From the NCBI GenBank assembly GCA_964548535.1, contig CAZJRQ010000040.1, positions 1 to 16,778 on the forward strand: DNA of 16,778 nt. The letters are read 5' to 3'. This DNA comes from CAZJRQ01 sp964548535 (GTDB taxonomy: Bacteria > Bacillota > Clostridia > Oscillospirales > Ruminococcaceae). Below the pieces are notes generated by a model. The model was not told the DNA's origin and made no database searches. It saw only the letters and a list, made by a program, of their open reading frames with translations. This document shows, in pieces, positions 1-7,078 of the stretch. Within the stretch, counting starts at the first letter, position 1. The number at the start of each line of letters is the position of its first letter. The translations under genes were made by a program, and so were the position numbers.

Positions 1-86
1 AACCTTACGCGAGGGCATCGCGCCGTCCGCGCTAGGACCCCGAGCAACATAACGTCACCATAACCAGCAAACTCTACGCGAGGGCA
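1..86. repeat. GC-rich 69-bp repeat family, left-edge copies
   Basis: Bases 1-56 match the body of a unit found again at 15045-15165: a GCGAGGGCA-like start, then CGCGCCGTCCGCGC, AGGACCCCGAGCAACATA and an ACGTCACC-like end. At about 57 a second unit starts (ACCATAACCAGCAAACT, GCGAGGGCA) and breaks off at 86, where a perfect hairpin follows. The unit is far richer in G+C than the surrounding genes. Reading frames through it are not gene-like. It is either a mobile-type intergenic repeat or the relic of one. The family name is unknown to me. Confidence 0.8.
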
Positions 87-87
87 G

Positions 88-113
88 GGGTCCAGGGGCA
101 CGCCCCTGGACCC
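88..113. repeat. Perfect 12-bp inverted repeat abutting the dCMP deaminase stop codon
   Basis: GGGTCCAGGGGC (88-99) and GCCCCTGGACCC (102-113) are exact reverse complements separated by only two bases. The right arm touches the minus-strand TAG of the dCMP deaminase gene (113-115). In the minus-strand RNA it would form a very stable hairpin immediately after the stop. No T-run follows on that strand, so it is not a standard intrinsic terminator. It could stabilise the 3' end, act as a REP-like element, or be a protein-binding palindrome. Confidence 0.75.
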
Positions 114-592
114 TATAGATTTATTGTAATCGCTCTGTTTGTCTGCTCATATTGCCTGAATTTGACGCCTGACATGTCGAACATTTGCTTTGAGGCTTTT
201 ACTGAATCAGTCTCAGCGTATTTGTCCTCCATGTATATAACTTCCTTTATCCCAGACTGAATAATTGCCTTAGCACATTCATTGCATGGGAATAGCGAAA
301 CGTAAATTCGTCCGCCCTTTAACGAGCCGGTCGAACGATTCAAAATCGCGTTAAGTTCTGCGTGACATACAAATGCGTATTTGGTGTTGAGCATATCGCC
401 CTCTCTCGCCCATGGCATATCGTCGTCGCAGCAGCCTGTCGGCATTCCGTTGTATCCTACTGAAAGAATTTTGTTTTCGTCTGAAACAATGCATGCCCCA
501 ACTTGAGTGTTGCTGTCCTTGCTTCTGCCTGCCGACATCAAAGCTATACCCATAAAATATTCGTCCCAAGATAAATAGTCCTGCCTTTTCAA
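113..592 (-). CDS. Deoxycytidylate (dCMP) deaminase, ComEB-type
   Basis: This is a zinc-dependent cytidine/deoxycytidylate deaminase fold enzyme that converts dCMP to dUMP in the cytoplasm and so feeds dTMP synthesis. Visible zinc and catalytic motifs are CHAELNAI (His77, Glu79) and PCNECA (Cys103, Cys106). WDEYFMGIA near the N terminus and NTQVGACIV are typical of the clostridial family. I place the start at TTG 592 (159 aa, MKRQDYLSWDEYF). AAAGGGG lies 8 nt upstream of it and relatives commonly begin near this point. The ATG at 608-610 has no visible ribosome site and would add six residues. The gene follows fabD on the same strand by 36 nt, so the two are probably co-transcribed. No functional link to lipid synthesis is evident beyond sharing the transcript. 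The family call is firm; the start is likely. Confidence 0.9.
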   Translation of the reverse strand: MKRQDYLSWDEYFMGIALMSAGRSKDSNTQVGACIVSDENKILSVGYNGMPTGCCDDDMPWAREGDMLNTKYAFVCHAELNAILNRSTGSLKGGRIYVSLFPCNECAKAIIQSGIKEVIYMEDKYAETDSVKASKQMFDMSGVKFRQYEQTNRAITINL

Positions 593-628
593 AAATAAAA
601 CCCCTTTCATTTTAGCGATTTTGCTACA

Positions 629-1558
629 TTATTTCAACGACTCAAGAGCCTTTTGAAGCGTCTTATCATTCTCAACATTAAGCGCATTTGCACCCTTTAA
701 AGTCTTTTTCACAAGCCCAGTTAGAACCTTGTTAGGACCAAGCTCAATGTAGTTTTCATAACCAGCCTCATCCATTTTCGCTAGCTCTGATGTAAATTTA
801 ACTGGCGAAACAATATGCTTAGCTAACAGTTTTGGCATATCTGAAAAATCTTCAAGCTTTGTGCCGTAAACGTTAGAATAAAACTCCTTTGCAGGTGCAT
901 TGAAAGTAATTTCTTTAGCTGTTTCAATAAACTCATCAGCCGCCGATTGCATTAGCTTTGAGTGAAAAGCTGATGCTACATTCAACTTCATGCACCGAAC
1001 TTTTTTCTCGAAACTTGAGAAAATCTCGATAGCCTTGTCAACAGCGTCACAGTCACCAGCAATTACTGTCTGAGCAGTCGAGTTGTAGTTTACTGCTACA
1101 ACATATCCGTCAACGCCTTCGCAAACTTTTTCGACTTCCGAAGCGTCAGGACCGATAATCGCACACATAGCCCCCTTGTTAGACTCAGCCGCCTTCTGCA
1201 TAGCACTAGCACGAGCCTTTATTAGCTTAAATGCGTCCTCTACAGTGATAATTTCAGCAGCAACCATAGCAGCATATTCACCAAGTGAGTGTCCAGCAAC
1301 ACCGTCAAATTCAATACCATTAGCCTTCATAGCCTCAAAAGCGCAAAGTGAGCAAGCCATAATCGCAGGCTGTGAATATATAGTCTTGTTAAGTTCCTCG
1401 TCAGGACCGTTGAATACGATTTCGGCAAGGTCATAACCTAGAATTTCCTTTGCAGTTTCAAAGATTTTCTTTGCACCGTCGAACTCGTCATAAAATTCCT
1501 TAGCCATTCCTACGTATTGTGAACCTTGCCCTGAAAATAGAAAAATATTTTTTGACAT
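629..1558 (-). CDS. fabD: Malonyl-CoA:ACP transacylase FabD
   Basis: FabD transfers malonyl from malonyl-CoA to the phosphopantetheine of acyl carrier protein, supplying extender units to FabH and FabF. The 309-aa product has the family's normal length. It shows GQGSQ at 10-14, the nucleophile elbow GHSLGE with Ser91, the substrate-binding Arg116 and the catalytic His199 in SAFHSKL. I choose ATG 1558 (MSKNIFLFSGQ). The upstream ATG at 1582 would place the GGAGAG ribosome site inside the coding region. It is unusual that fabD is transcribed away from the rest of the pathway genes, paired with a dCMP deaminase gene. A promoter candidate lies at 1589-1618. The functional call is secure. Confidence 0.96.
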   Translation of the reverse strand: MSKNIFLFSGQGSQYVGMAKEFYDEFDGAKKIFETAKEILGYDLAEIVFNGPDEELNKTIYSQPAIMACSLCAFEAMKANGIEFDGVAGHSLGEYAAMVAAEIITVEDAFKLIKARASAMQKAAESNKGAMCAIIGPDASEVEKVCEGVDGYVVAVNYNSTAQTVIAGDCDAVDKAIEIFSSFEKKVRCMKLNVASAFHSKLMQSAADEFIETAKEITFNAPAKEFYSNVYGTKLEDFSDMPKLLAKHIVSPVKFTSELAKMDEAGYENYIELGPNKVLTGLVKKTLKGANALNVENDKTLQKALESLK

Positions 1559-1588
1559 AAATTTCTCTCCTTTTTTATTCATAAAATT

Positions 1589-1618
1589 TTTATAGTCTAA
1601 AAAGCTTTCACATGTAAT
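1589..1618 (-). promoter_or_regulatory. Candidate promoter of fabD-dCMP deaminase
   Basis: Read on the minus strand, ATTACA (1618-1613) and TATAAA (1594-1589) are separated by 18 bp. They lie about 30 nt upstream of the fabD start. The -35 matches consensus at 4 of 6 positions. It is the best sigma-A-like pair I see in this stretch, but AT-rich DNA gives chance matches. Confidence 0.4.
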
Positions 1619-1685
1619 AAATGCACGCTTTTAGTAATTAGGTTAATATTTTTTGACATAATTCTTTGATTTTTCATGCTAAAAT

Positions 1686-1699
1686 CTATCAAAAGATAG
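1686..1699. repeat. Small inverted repeat in the fabD/fabH control region
   Basis: CTATC-AAAA-GATAG is an exact 5-bp inverted repeat. A TTTGAT at 1665-1670 also faces ATCAAA at 1688-1693. These resemble operator half-sites, but the spacing does not match the FabT consensus known from streptococci (a contiguous TTTGATNATCAAA-type dyad). Function is unassigned. Confidence 0.35.
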
Positions 1700-1826
1700 C
1701 CAACCAAGCATAATTTAAAAATCCCTATCCATTCAGTATGGTTTTTATAAAAAAATCATAATTAATTAAAAAGTCGCCAGTAAAACTGATTTTTCAATTA
1801 ACAAAAAATACACAATAGGAAATTGT

Positions 1827-1851
1827 CAGCTGTCGGTATTTTTGACAGCTG
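1827..1851. repeat. CAGCTGTC/GACAGCTG inverted repeat, operator-like
   Basis: CAGCTGTC at 1827-1834 and GACAGCTG at 1844-1851 are exact reverse complements separated by 9 nt. Each arm contains the self-complementary hexamer CAGCTG. No T-run follows on either strand, so it is a poor terminator. Its position between divergent fabD and fabH promoters fits an operator for a dimeric regulator binding two sites. No regulator gene lies in the window, and the sequence is neither a FapR nor a FabT consensus. Confidence 0.45.
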
Positions 1852-1865
1852 TAAAAAAATAATGC

Positions 1866-1894
1866 TGATTTTTGGACATTAAGTATGCTAAAAT
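1866..1894 (+). promoter_or_regulatory. Possible distal fabH promoter with extended -10
   Basis: TGCTAAAAT (1886-1894) is an extended -10 type element, and the same ATGCTAAAAT also occurs at 1676-1685. At 17-bp spacing the -35 region is only TGATTT, which is weak. Transcription from here would give a leader of about 280 nt that includes the hairpin at 1932-1993. Confidence 0.25.
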
Positions 1895-1931
1895 ATGAAA
1901 AAATTCGCCAAACGTTCACGTTAATCACAGG

Positions 1932-1993
1932 TTGTTCATTATTTATTATTTAACAGTCAATAATCTGAGTTTATAATAAATAAGGTTGAACAA
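1932..1993. repeat. Long imperfect inverted repeat upstream of fabH
   Basis: TTGTTCA plus TTATTTATTAT (1932-1949) pairs with ATAATAAATAA (1973-1983) and TGAACAA (1987-1993). That makes 18 base pairs with a 3-nt bulge (GGT, 1984-1986) and a 23-nt loop. It would form a hairpin in a long fabH leader, or serve as a DNA dyad for a regulator. It is AT-rich, so stability is modest; the exact TTGTTCA/TGAACAA ends make pure chance less likely. Confidence 0.45.
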
Positions 1994-2123
1994 AATTTAT
2001 ATGCGTTTCTTGTCTATTTTGTATAAACAATTAAGCAATTCATACACCTGTCGCAAATGGTAAGAAAAAGCAATAATGCAGTTACAAAACCACTACCAAA
2101 ACATTATAACATAAAAAGAATGA

Positions 2124-2152
2124 TTGTACAATATATAGATTTCAAATATACT
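2124..2152 (+). promoter_or_regulatory. Proximal fabH promoter
   Basis: TTGTAC (2124-2129) and TATACT (2147-2152) are separated by exactly 17 bp, close to sigma-A consensus. The predicted transcript would start near 2159, only a few bases before the AGGAGG ribosome site at 2162-2167. That gives an unusually short leader. It is the best promoter for the synthesis locus. Confidence 0.6.
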
Positions 2153-2175
2153 AATTATTTTAGGAGGAAGAATGA

Positions 2176-3189
2176 ATGGGCGATTTTATCAACAACACGG
2201 GTGTTAATATTAAAGGTATAGGCAGATATGTTCCTGAACTTGTAGCAACAAATGAGGACTTTGCTAAAATTGTCGACACAAATGACGAGTGGATTACATC
2301 TCGTACTGGAATAAAAACAAGACATATTACAGATGGTGAGCCTACATATTATCTAGGTGCAATGGCAGCAAAAGAGGCAATGGCTGACGCAGGAATTACA
2401 GCTGAGGATATTGATTTAATTATTGTTACAACAGTAACAGCTGATTTTTATTCACCATCTACAGCTTGCCTAGTCCAGCGTGAAATTGGAGCAATTGGCT
2501 GTATGGCTTTTGATATAAATGTAGCTTGTGCTGGCTTTTCTTATGGAATTGACATGGCTAAAAGATATCTTGACAGCGGTGATGATATAAAAACTGTACT
2601 GCTAGTTGCGGCTGAGGAGCTTTCAAAGTTCACAGATTATACCGACCGTTCATCATGTGTGCTATTCGGTGACGGCGCTGGTGCATTTGTGCTTGAAAAG
2701 CGTGAGAATACCCTGTTCCAAAGCTATCTAGGAGCAGATGGAAACGGCGCAAAGCATGTTGTTTCAAGAGCATTAAAATCAGTAAACGTGTTTAGAACTA
2801 ACGAAGAAGATTTTGATATGGGAATGCCTGAAACTAACGAGCATTTCTTCTGGCAGAACGGTAAAGAGGTTTATAAATTTGCTACAAAAATTTTAGCAAG
2901 TGCAGTTAAGAATGCTTGTGAAAAGGCAGGAATTACACCTGAAGATTTGGACGTGATAGTTCCACATCAAGCAAATATTAGAATTATTGAAACTGCTGCA
3001 AAAAATCTTGGCGTTTCAATGGACAAGTTCCCAGTATATATTGAAACGTACGGCAACACATCATCAGCATCAATTCCAATGGCGTTCCACGATGCAGTTA
3101 AGGACGGCAAAATCAAGCGTGGCGACAAAGTCTGCCTAGTTGGATTCGGCGGCGGTTTGATTTACGGTGCTGCTATATTTGAGTATTAA
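2176..3189 (+). CDS. fabH: 3-oxoacyl-ACP synthase III FabH
   Basis: FabH starts fatty acid synthesis by condensing a short acyl-CoA with malonyl-ACP. The 337-aa sequence has the thiolase fold. Its catalytic triad is visible as Cys118 in VACAGFS, His264 in VPHQANIRI and Asn294 in TYGNTSSAS. The C-terminal GFGGGLIYGAA is also standard. The start at ATG 2176 has AGGAGG 8 nt upstream; another ATG four bases earlier is out of frame. It is the first gene of the pathway locus and sits directly after a promoter. Whether it prefers acetyl-CoA or branched primers cannot be read from the sequence. Confidence 0.97.
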   Translation: MGDFINNTGVNIKGIGRYVPELVATNEDFAKIVDTNDEWITSRTGIKTRHITDGEPTYYLGAMAAKEAMADAGITAEDIDLIIVTTVTADFYSPSTACLVQREIGAIGCMAFDINVACAGFSYGIDMAKRYLDSGDDIKTVLLVAAEELSKFTDYTDRSSCVLFGDGAGAFVLEKRENTLFQSYLGADGNGAKHVVSRALKSVNVFRTNEEDFDMGMPETNEHFFWQNGKEVYKFATKILASAVKNACEKAGITPEDLDVIVPHQANIRIIETAAKNLGVSMDKFPVYIETYGNTSSASIPMAFHDAVKDGKIKRGDKVCLVGFGGGLIYGAAIFEY

Positions 3190-3255
3190 AAACTAACATG
3201 GGGTAATTAAATCGATATAAAAAAATAGATATATTATAAAAATAGGGGTGTTTTT

Positions 3256-3834
3256 ATGTATGGGATAATTTCAATATTTTGGGCAATATTTGCGTTAATT
3301 TCATATTCAAGCATTAAGCAGTGCAAACGCAAAAAACAATCAACAACGTTAGCAACAATATGGTTTACTTTATCCGTTGTTTGTGCAATTTTGGGAATTC
3401 TATCACAGGTCTTTAATTCTCTTAATTTAATTGCGTCCGCAACTTTACTTCCAATAGCTTTAATAGCTTTTATAGTGACAGCGGATTTTATAATTTACTC
3501 AAAGAAATGCAACGTTTCCCTTCAGGCAGAAATGATAGACTATAAAACAATTCGTACTAATAGAAAAAAACGCAATACTAGTTATATTGCGGTGTTTAAA
3601 TATTATTTCAATGGTAAAGAGTATATTACTGACGATCGTTATGGTTCAGATAAAAAACGCTTTTTCAAACAATATCAAGTTGGCGAATATTATGAGATTT
3701 TCTTTTGTGACCAAACTCCTGAAAAAATCTTAAGGAGCAAAAAAATAAAGTCTACAGAAATAGCCTTTTTGTTTGCTGGTTTAGTTGTTTTGGCAGCTTA
3801 TTTTGCAGCTATTTTCACAGATTTTTTTGATTAA
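3256..3834 (+). CDS. DUF3592-like membrane protein
   Basis: This is a 192-aa integral membrane protein of unknown function. Hydrophobic segments lie at about residues 1-16, 33-54, 57-79 and 168-189. Between the third and fourth is a soluble stretch (about 90-160) with the pattern YIAVFKYYFNGKEYITDD, then YQVGEYYEIFFCDQTPEKI. This resembles the DUF3592 domain (strand-rich, with a V.Y.YNGKEY core and a YKVGD-V.V.YNP-like turn). The assignment is from memory of the family pattern and is moderate. It has its own weak ribosome site (AGGGGTG) and lies between fabH and fabK with 66 and 126 nt gaps. It may be carried on the transcript without a role in lipid synthesis, or be a membrane-linked accessory protein. 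Confidence 0.6.
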   Translation: MYGIISIFWAIFALISYSSIKQCKRKKQSTTLATIWFTLSVVCAILGILSQVFNSLNLIASATLLPIALIAFIVTADFIIYSKKCNVSLQAEMIDYKTIRTNRKKRNTSYIAVFKYYFNGKEYITDDRYGSDKKRFFKQYQVGEYYEIFFCDQTPEKILRSKKIKSTEIAFLFAGLVVLAAYFAAIFTDFFD

Positions 3835-3862
3835 TATAAAAATTATAAATCAATCAAAAAAA
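3822..3862. terminator. AT-rich inverted repeat after the membrane protein gene
   Basis: TTTTTTTGATT (3822-3832), overlapping the end of the coding region, pairs exactly with AATCAAAAAAA (3852-3862) across a 19-nt loop. All but two pairs are A-T. It could cause weak termination or pausing before fabK, but it lacks a GC stem and a clean T-run on the plus strand. Confidence 0.25.
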
Positions 3863-3960
3863 TATCTTTTCTGCTTGGAATATAATTCAAAAAGATTGAG
3901 AACTAAATACGTTAATATCACATCGATAAATTTGTTTGACAATACAAAGGAGAGAATAAA

Positions 3961-4887
3961 ATGAACACAAGAATTACAGAACTTTTAGGAATCAAATATC
4001 CAATTATTCAAGGCGGAATGGCTTGGATTGCTGAATCTACACTTGCAGCAGCAGTATCAAACGCAGGCGGACTTGGACTAATAGCTGGCGGTTCTGCTCC
4101 AATTGATTATCTTCGTGAGCAAATCAGACGTACAAAAGAGCTTACAGACAAGCCTTTTGGTGTGAACATAATGCTTATGAGCCCAAATGCTGAGGAGCTT
4201 GCACAGCTTGTTATTGAAGAAAAAGTTCCTGTAGTTACAACTGGTGCTGGAAATCCTGCTAAGTTCATTCCTGCCTGGAAAGAGGCTGGAATCAAGGTTG
4301 TTCCAGTAATTCCGTCAGTTGCACTAGCAAAGCGTGTTGAAAAATACGGTGCTGATGCTGTCGTTGCTGAGGGCACTGAGGCAGGCGGACACATTGGTCA
4401 AATTTCAACAATGTGCCTTGTTCCTCAGATTGTTGACGCTGTAAACATTCCTGTTATCGCAGCAGGCGGAATCGCTGATGGTCGTGGAATTGCAGCATCA
4501 TTCATGCTTGGTGCAGAGGGAGTTCAGGTTGGTACAGCTTTTCTAGCGTCAGATGAATGTCAAGTTAATCAAAAATACAAGGACATCGTTGTTAAAGCTA
4601 AGGACACAGACAACATTGTTACTGGTTCATACACAGGTCACCCTGTTAGAAATGTAAAAACTAAGTTTACTAAAAAGCTTGCAAGCGGTGAGGCTAACGG
4701 TTCAATTAGCCCAGAAGAATTTGAAGAGATTACACTTGGTTCTCTAAGAAAAGCTGTTCAAGACGGCAACGTTGAAGAGGGTACATTCATGGCAGGTTCT
4801 ATTGCTGGTATGGTTAATGAAATCAAGCCTTGCAAACAGATTATTGAAGAAATGTTCGCAGGAGCAGACAAGCTTTTAAAGAAATAG
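3961..4887 (+). CDS. fabK: Enoyl-ACP reductase II FabK (FMN-dependent)
   Basis: FabK reduces trans-2-enoyl-ACP, the last step of each elongation cycle, using FMN and NAD(P)H. The 308-aa sequence has the 2-nitropropane dioxygenase/FabK barrel. Features are QGGMAWIA at 17-24, NAGGLGLIAGG at 34-44, and EGTEAGGHIG with His144 at the position of the catalytic histidine in pneumococcal FabK. AAGGIADGRGI and a GAEGVQVGTAF flavin-phosphate region follow. AAAGGAGAG precedes the ATG. No FabI, FabL or FabV is present in the window, so this is the locus's enoyl reductase. FabK enzymes are known to be insensitive to triclosan. The identification is secure. Confidence 0.95.
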   Translation: MNTRITELLGIKYPIIQGGMAWIAESTLAAAVSNAGGLGLIAGGSAPIDYLREQIRRTKELTDKPFGVNIMLMSPNAEELAQLVIEEKVPVVTTGAGNPAKFIPAWKEAGIKVVPVIPSVALAKRVEKYGADAVVAEGTEAGGHIGQISTMCLVPQIVDAVNIPVIAAGGIADGRGIAASFMLGAEGVQVGTAFLASDECQVNQKYKDIVVKAKDTDNIVTGSYTGHPVRNVKTKFTKKLASGEANGSISPEEFEEITLGSLRKAVQDGNVEEGTFMAGSIAGMVNEIKPCKQIIEEMFAGADKLLKK

Positions 4888-4935
4888 AACGAATGACATA
4901 ACTGTGCAAAAAACAAAACATCTTCAAAGTTTGAT

Positions 4936-4996
4936 AAAACTTTTTAAAGTTTTCTGGGTCGAGGGACAGAGTCCCCGTCGCTCTCCGCAGAGAGCG
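4936..4996. repeat. Three consecutive hairpins between fabK and fabG
   Basis: Three exact inverted repeats lie in tandem: AAAACTTT/AAAGTTTT (4936-4953, 2-nt loop), GGGAC/GTCCC (4963-4975, 3-nt loop) and CGCTCTC/GAGAGCG (4979-4996, 4-nt loop). The last two are strikingly GC-rich in an AT-rich locus, and the element fills most of the only large gap between fabK and fabG (158 nt). No T-run follows on the plus strand. It may be an intergenic repeat insertion or an mRNA structure tuning downstream expression. Confidence 0.65.
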
Positions 4997-5045
4997 AAAT
5001 CTCCCCTGTAAAGTATGATATAAATAAAAGACGGAGGTAAAAATT

Positions 5046-5780
5046 ATGGCAACAGCAATTATAACTGGTTCATCAAGAGGAATTGGTGCGGCAATCGCAC
5101 TTAGACTTGCTAAAGACGGCTTTAACATTGCTCTTAACGATATTAGCGAGGCAATGTTTGAAGATAATGATATTGTTGACAAAATCAAAGCTGAGGGTGT
5201 TGAGTGCGAAAAGTTTGTTTTTGACGTTTCAAACTATGCTCAGTGCGAAGAGTCTGTAAAGGCTATCAAGGAGCATTTTGGCTCTATCGACGTTTTGGTA
5301 AACAATGCAGGAATCACTCGTGACGGTCTGCTTGCTAGAATGAGCGAGGAGAATTTCGACAGCGTTATTGCTGTAAATCAGAAGAGTGTTTTCAACATGA
5401 CTAAGTTTGCAGGTTCAATCATGATGAAACAGCGTTCTGGCAGAATTGTAAACCTATCATCAGTTGCAGGACTTTACGGCAACGCTGGTCAGTTTAACTA
5501 TTCAGCATCAAAGGCCGCTATCATCGGTATGACAAAAACTACAGCTAAGGAGCTAGGACCTCGTGGTGTAACTTGTAATGCCGTTGCTCCAGGATTTATC
5601 AGCACTCCTATGACTGATAAGCTTTCTGATAAGCAAAAAGAGGCTGTTATGGGACTAATCGCAATGAAGAGATATGGCACAGTTGATGAGATTAGTTCAG
5701 TAGTATCATTCCTAGCATCAGAGGGTGCAAGCTATGTTACAGGACAAGTAATTGAAATTTCTGGCGGACTTTCAATGTAA
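5046..5780 (+). CDS. fabG: 3-oxoacyl-ACP reductase FabG
   Basis: FabG reduces 3-oxoacyl-ACP to 3-hydroxyacyl-ACP with NADPH. The 244-aa short-chain dehydrogenase shows the dinucleotide-binding GSSRGIG (8-14), NNAG (86-89), Ser139 in NLSSVAG, and the Tyr152-x3-Lys156 pair in YSASK. PGFISTPMT and the C-terminal VTGQVIEISGGLSM are typical of FabG. GGAGG is 8 nt upstream of the ATG. It lies between fabK and fabF, and the gap to fabF is only 43 nt. FabG is one member of a large family, but this context makes the call firm. Confidence 0.95.
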   Translation: MATAIITGSSRGIGAAIALRLAKDGFNIALNDISEAMFEDNDIVDKIKAEGVECEKFVFDVSNYAQCEESVKAIKEHFGSIDVLVNNAGITRDGLLARMSEENFDSVIAVNQKSVFNMTKFAGSIMMKQRSGRIVNLSSVAGLYGNAGQFNYSASKAAIIGMTKTTAKELGPRGVTCNAVAPGFISTPMTDKLSDKQKEAVMGLIAMKRYGTVDEISSVVSFLASEGASYVTGQVIEISGGLSM

Positions 5781-5823
5781 TTTATATAAGTAATTGTACA
5801 AATATAAGGAGAGGATATTTAAA

Positions 5824-7059
5824 ATGAAGAGAGTTGTAATTACTGGAATGGGTACAGTAAACCCACTAGGTAACAATGTTGCAGATTTTTGGGAAAACAT
5901 TAAGGCGAACAAGCTAGGTCTATCTTTCATTGACCAATTTGACACAACAGGTTTTCCTGTTAAGGTTGTTGGTGCAGTAAAAGATTTCGACGCCACTAAA
6001 TATATAGAGAAAAAAGAAGCTAGAAGAATGGATCGCTTTACACAGTTTGCTCTAAATTCTTCATTAGAAGCAATAGAAAACTGCGGTTCCGACCTTAAGG
6101 ACCTTGACCCATACAGAGTTGGTGTCATGATAGGTGTTGGTATCGGCGGACTTAACCTTACTGAGCAGGAGCATGAAAAGTTTCTAGCAAAGCCTGATAA
6201 AATTTCGGTTTTCTATATTCCAATGATGATTGCTAATATGGCAGCTGGTACTATTGCAATGAAAACAGGATTCAAGGGCGACAATATGGCTACAGTTACT
6301 GCTTGCTCATCAGCTACTCATGCAATTGGTGAAAGCTTTAGAAAAATCAAGGACGGTTACCTTGACGCTTGCGTTTGCGGTGGTTCTGAAAGCTGTATTT
6401 CACGTTTCGCACTTGGCGGATTTAACAATATGAAAGCTCTTTCAAAGGCTGAGGAACTTGATAATGCCTCAACTCCATTTGATGCTGAAAGACAAGGCTT
6501 TGTACTAGGTGAGGGCGCTGGAATTTTAGTACTTGAAGAACTTGAGCACGCAAAGGCTCGCGGTGCTAAAATCTATGCTGAAATCGTTGGCTATGGCGCA
6601 ACAAATGACGCATACCACATGACAAGCCCATCACCAACAGGCGATGCCGCTGCTAGAGCTATGAAGGACGCTTATGAAGAGGCTGGACTTTCAGCTGACG
6701 AAGTAAATTACATCAACGCTCACGGTACATCAACTGGTCTTAACGACAAGTATGAAACTAATGCAATAAAGATAGCACTAGGTGAGGACGCAGCTAAAAA
6801 GACAGTAATCAATTCAACAAAATCAATGATTGGACATCTTCTTGGCGGCGCAGGCGGAGTTGAAGCAATCGTTACTGCTTTATCAATTGATGAGGGCATT
6901 GTCCACAAAACATTGGGCTTTAAAACTCCTGACCCTGAGTGTGACCTTGACTATTGCGTAGAAGGCAACAGAGAAGTTGATATCAAGGGAGCATTGTCAA
7001 ATTCATTAGGTTTCGGCGGACATAATGCAACAATTTGTCTAAAGAAATACGTTGATTAA
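5824..7059 (+). CDS. fabF: 3-oxoacyl-ACP synthase II FabF
   Basis: FabF condenses malonyl-ACP with growing acyl-ACP chains. The 411-aa sequence has the KAS II triad Cys161 (VTACSSATHA), His300 (INAHGTSTG) and His338 (SMIGHLLGGAGG). Length and ends are normal for the family. I choose ATG 5824 (MKRVVITGMGTVNP). The longer reading frame from 5794 would put the AAGGAGAGG ribosome site inside the gene. No FabB homologue is visible. It precedes accB with a 19-nt gap, consistent with one operon. Confidence 0.96.
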   Translation: MKRVVITGMGTVNPLGNNVADFWENIKANKLGLSFIDQFDTTGFPVKVVGAVKDFDATKYIEKKEARRMDRFTQFALNSSLEAIENCGSDLKDLDPYRVGVMIGVGIGGLNLTEQEHEKFLAKPDKISVFYIPMMIANMAAGTIAMKTGFKGDNMATVTACSSATHAIGESFRKIKDGYLDACVCGGSESCISRFALGGFNNMKALSKAEELDNASTPFDAERQGFVLGEGAGILVLEELEHAKARGAKIYAEIVGYGATNDAYHMTSPSPTGDAAARAMKDAYEEAGLSADEVNYINAHGTSTGLNDKYETNAIKIALGEDAAKKTVINSTKSMIGHLLGGAGGVEAIVTALSIDEGIVHKTLGFKTPDPECDLDYCVEGNREVDIKGALSNSLGFGGHNATICLKKYVD

Positions 7060-7078
7060 TATATAGGTGATTAAAATT

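Larger units (their letters stand above)
1559..2175. other. Divergent intergenic control region, no gene
   Basis: These 617 bp between the divergent starts of fabD and fabH contain no convincing gene on either strand. They are strongly AT-rich and hold promoter candidates for both directions and three inverted repeats, listed separately. The length is generous for a divergent promoter region. A leader RNA or a small RNA is possible, but I see no known riboswitch signature. Confidence 0.6.

Noticed and set aside
1176..1436. Plus-strand frame of 86 codons opposite fabD
   Set aside because: It lies fully inside the well-supported fabD gene in antisense, with no ribosome site or family pattern. 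Other antisense frames across fabK, fabG, fabF, accC, accD and accA were rejected for the same reason.
1711..1800. Small hairpins followed by short T-runs (CCAT-TCAGT-ATGG then TTTTT; CAGT-AAA-ACTG then ATTTTT)
   Set aside because: Stems are only 4 bp and expected by chance in AT-rich DNA; not listed as terminators.
1559..2175. FapR or FabT operator
   Set aside because: Neither the FapR-type TTAGTACCTGGTACTAA dyad nor the FabT-type TTTGATNATCAAA dyad occurs contiguously in the region.
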